The notes under the pieces were generated by a model that saw only the letters and a list, made by a program, of their open reading frames with translations, did no database searches and had not been told where the DNA came from. Positions 6,252 to 6,691 of a stretch of 6,691 nucleotides of DNA are shown here, piece by piece. This DNA comes from AWTP1-13 sp044868325 (GTDB lineage: Bacteria; Pseudomonadota; Alphaproteobacteria; Rhizobiales; Hyphomicrobiaceae): contig JBIOWI010000372.1 in NCBI GenBank assembly GCA_044868325.1, positions 1 through 6,691 on the forward strand, read 5' to 3'. The stretch's first letter is position 1; each line of letters begins with the position of its first letter. The position numbers and the translations under genes were made by a program.

Positions 6252-6344
6252 GCATCCAGACATCTGGATGCGAGTGGGCCCCGTCCACTCCTAGACGCCT
6301 CCCTGTCAACTTGAGAGCCGCTTTCCCCGAGCGGCTCTTTTTTT
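6252..6344 (+). ncRNA. Candidate small RNA or structured 3' UTR ending in an intrinsic terminator
   Basis: Three hairpins follow in series: CGCATCCAG/CTGGATGCG (6251-6259 with 6264-6272, perfect 9 bp, ACAT loop), AGTGG/CCACT (6273-6277 with 6285-6289), and the terminator stem at 6314-6338. Between the second and third lies an apparently unpaired stretch, 6291-6313, containing CCTCCCT, which resembles an anti-Shine-Dalgarno seed as in several alphaproteobacterial sRNAs. A possible -10 element GATATT (6241-6246) would place a start near 6252, but no good -35 box is visible. The alternative is that this is simply the 3' end of the mRNA of the gene at 5377-6177. No tRNA or known RNA family was recognised. 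The 5' boundary is a guess. Confidence 0.4.
6314..6344 (+). terminator. Rho-independent terminator
   Basis: AGAGCCGCT (6314-6322) and AGCGGCTCT (6330-6338) form a perfect 9-bp stem with a 7-base loop, followed directly by a run of seven T (6338-6344, the first T shared with the stem). It terminates plus-strand transcription, 137 bases after the stop codon at 6177. It is the only textbook intrinsic terminator in the window. Confidence 0.92.
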
Positions 6345-6360
6345 GCCCGCCCGCCTCCGA

Positions 6361-6392
6361 TCCCTGACACCTGAACCTGCTCCCTGACACCT
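6361..6392. repeat. Short direct repeat TCCCTGACACCT
   Basis: Two exact 12-base copies of TCCCTGACACCT lie at 6361-6372 and 6381-6392, 8 bases apart, just after the terminator. The motif is similar in style to short dispersed repeat tags found in many proteobacterial intergenic regions, but I see only these two copies here. No function is evident. Confidence 0.7.
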
Positions 6393-6461
6393 TATCCCCG
6401 GCCCCCCGCCGCCGTGCTCAAATGACGTCCCGCAGAACCACACCGGCATGGGACCGACGGC

Positions 6462-6545
6462 ATGGACACCACCCCCAACCTCAGCATCCCCTTCATCGCC
6501 GCCGCCCAGGCGCAGAAGCACGTCACCCACAACCCCTTGACTTAG
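6462..6545 (+). pseudogene. Truncated 5' end of a DUF2793-type (phage/GTA-associated) gene
   Basis: From the ATG at 6462 the frame encodes 27 residues, including LSIPFIAAAQAQKHVTHN, and then stops at TAG (6543-6545). This stretch matches from memory the characteristic N-terminus of DUF2793 proteins, which are found in alphaproteobacterial prophages and gene transfer agent-like regions and usually continue as HNEAL and a longer chain. Here the match ends after Asn24 (about base 6533-6536) and the frame closes three codons later, exactly where base composition changes. The gene therefore seems to be cut by an insertion, a deletion or an assembly join rather than by point mutation. Codon use before the break fits the GC-rich host. 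Too little remains to be functional. Confidence 0.68.
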
Positions 6546-6691
6546 GACGTGTTCTGACCTATTATCCTATTGATCTTACTGGCTTTTCTCTATTCCTCAG
6601 CCCACCAACATCTCTACTTGTGTTGTAAGATCAATTATTCGCAGCCTTTCGCGTCCAACTAATTGATTCCACGCCATTTTCCCTGCTCCAA
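6537..6691. other. Low-GC segment of unknown origin to the window end
   Basis: This segment has 66 G or C in 155 bases (about 43%), against the strongly GC-rich sequence elsewhere in the window. No credible coding frame starts in it. It contains two inverted repeats sharing one arm: TTGATCTTAC (6570-6579) with GTAAGATCAA (6625-6634), and ATCAATTA (6630-6637) with TAATTGAT (6660-6667). It may be the edge of an insertion sequence or genomic island; I do not recognise the terminal sequence of any particular IS family. Confidence 0.5.

Noticed and set aside
6178..6344. tRNA gene before the terminator
   Set aside because: No cloverleaf, no T-loop GTTCRA and no acceptor pairing could be found; the stems are simple consecutive hairpins.
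6422..6628. 68-codon plus-strand frame over the GC boundary
   Set aside because: It is out of frame with the DUF2793-like match, has no ribosome-binding site and shows no family motif.

Overview
The window looks like chromosomal DNA of a high-GC alphaproteobacterium, probably Hyphomicrobiales or Rhodospirillales. Four things suggest this: strongly GC-rich coding regions, a TRAP transporter operon, a palindromic repeat with a CTCCCCCTTGTGGGGAG core of a kind common in these orders, and the start of a DUF2793 phage/GTA-associated gene. The taxonomic call is an inference from style, not from a marker gene.

Layout. Positions 60-5131 are one minus-strand gene cluster, read from right to left: E1 alpha and E1 beta subunits of a thiamine-diphosphate 2-oxo acid (or acetoin) dehydrogenase, then dctP, dctQ and dctM, which together make a complete tripartite TRAP transporter. 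The E1 genes overlap by one base (TGATG) and dctQ/dctM are 9 bases apart. The E1 beta-dctP and dctP-dctQ gaps are each filled by an inverted repeat, and a further repeat follows dctM. The dctPQM block is bracketed by two copies of a repeat containing GGGGTCAGACC; one copy runs into the 3' end of the E1 beta gene and supplies its last codons.

Positions 5132-5376 form a divergent intergenic region containing an 8-bp-period array folded back on itself as a roughly 43-bp imperfect hairpin. It ends 17 bases before the start codon of a plus-strand gene (5377-6177). That gene encodes a 266-residue protein that I cannot assign to a named family. It consists of two copies of a domain of about 90-100 residues with the motifs (S/T)GSHGG, F(S/N)DAG(V/I)G and SAxIGD, and is the most interesting coding feature here.

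Positions 6178-6461 hold no convincing protein gene, but contain three consecutive hairpins, the last a strong intrinsic terminator. This is either the 3' UTR of the preceding gene or a small RNA of about 90 nt. A short direct repeat follows, then the first 24 or so codons of a DUF2793 gene. That gene is cut off near 6536, where the sequence changes abruptly to about 43% G+C and stays so to the window end.

How the genes may work together (inference): the TRAP system imports an organic acid using an ion gradient, and the E1 pair decarboxylates a 2-oxo acid or cleaves acetoin, passing the acyl group to an E2 that is not in the window. The divergent duplicated-domain protein may belong to the same pathway, but only its position suggests this.
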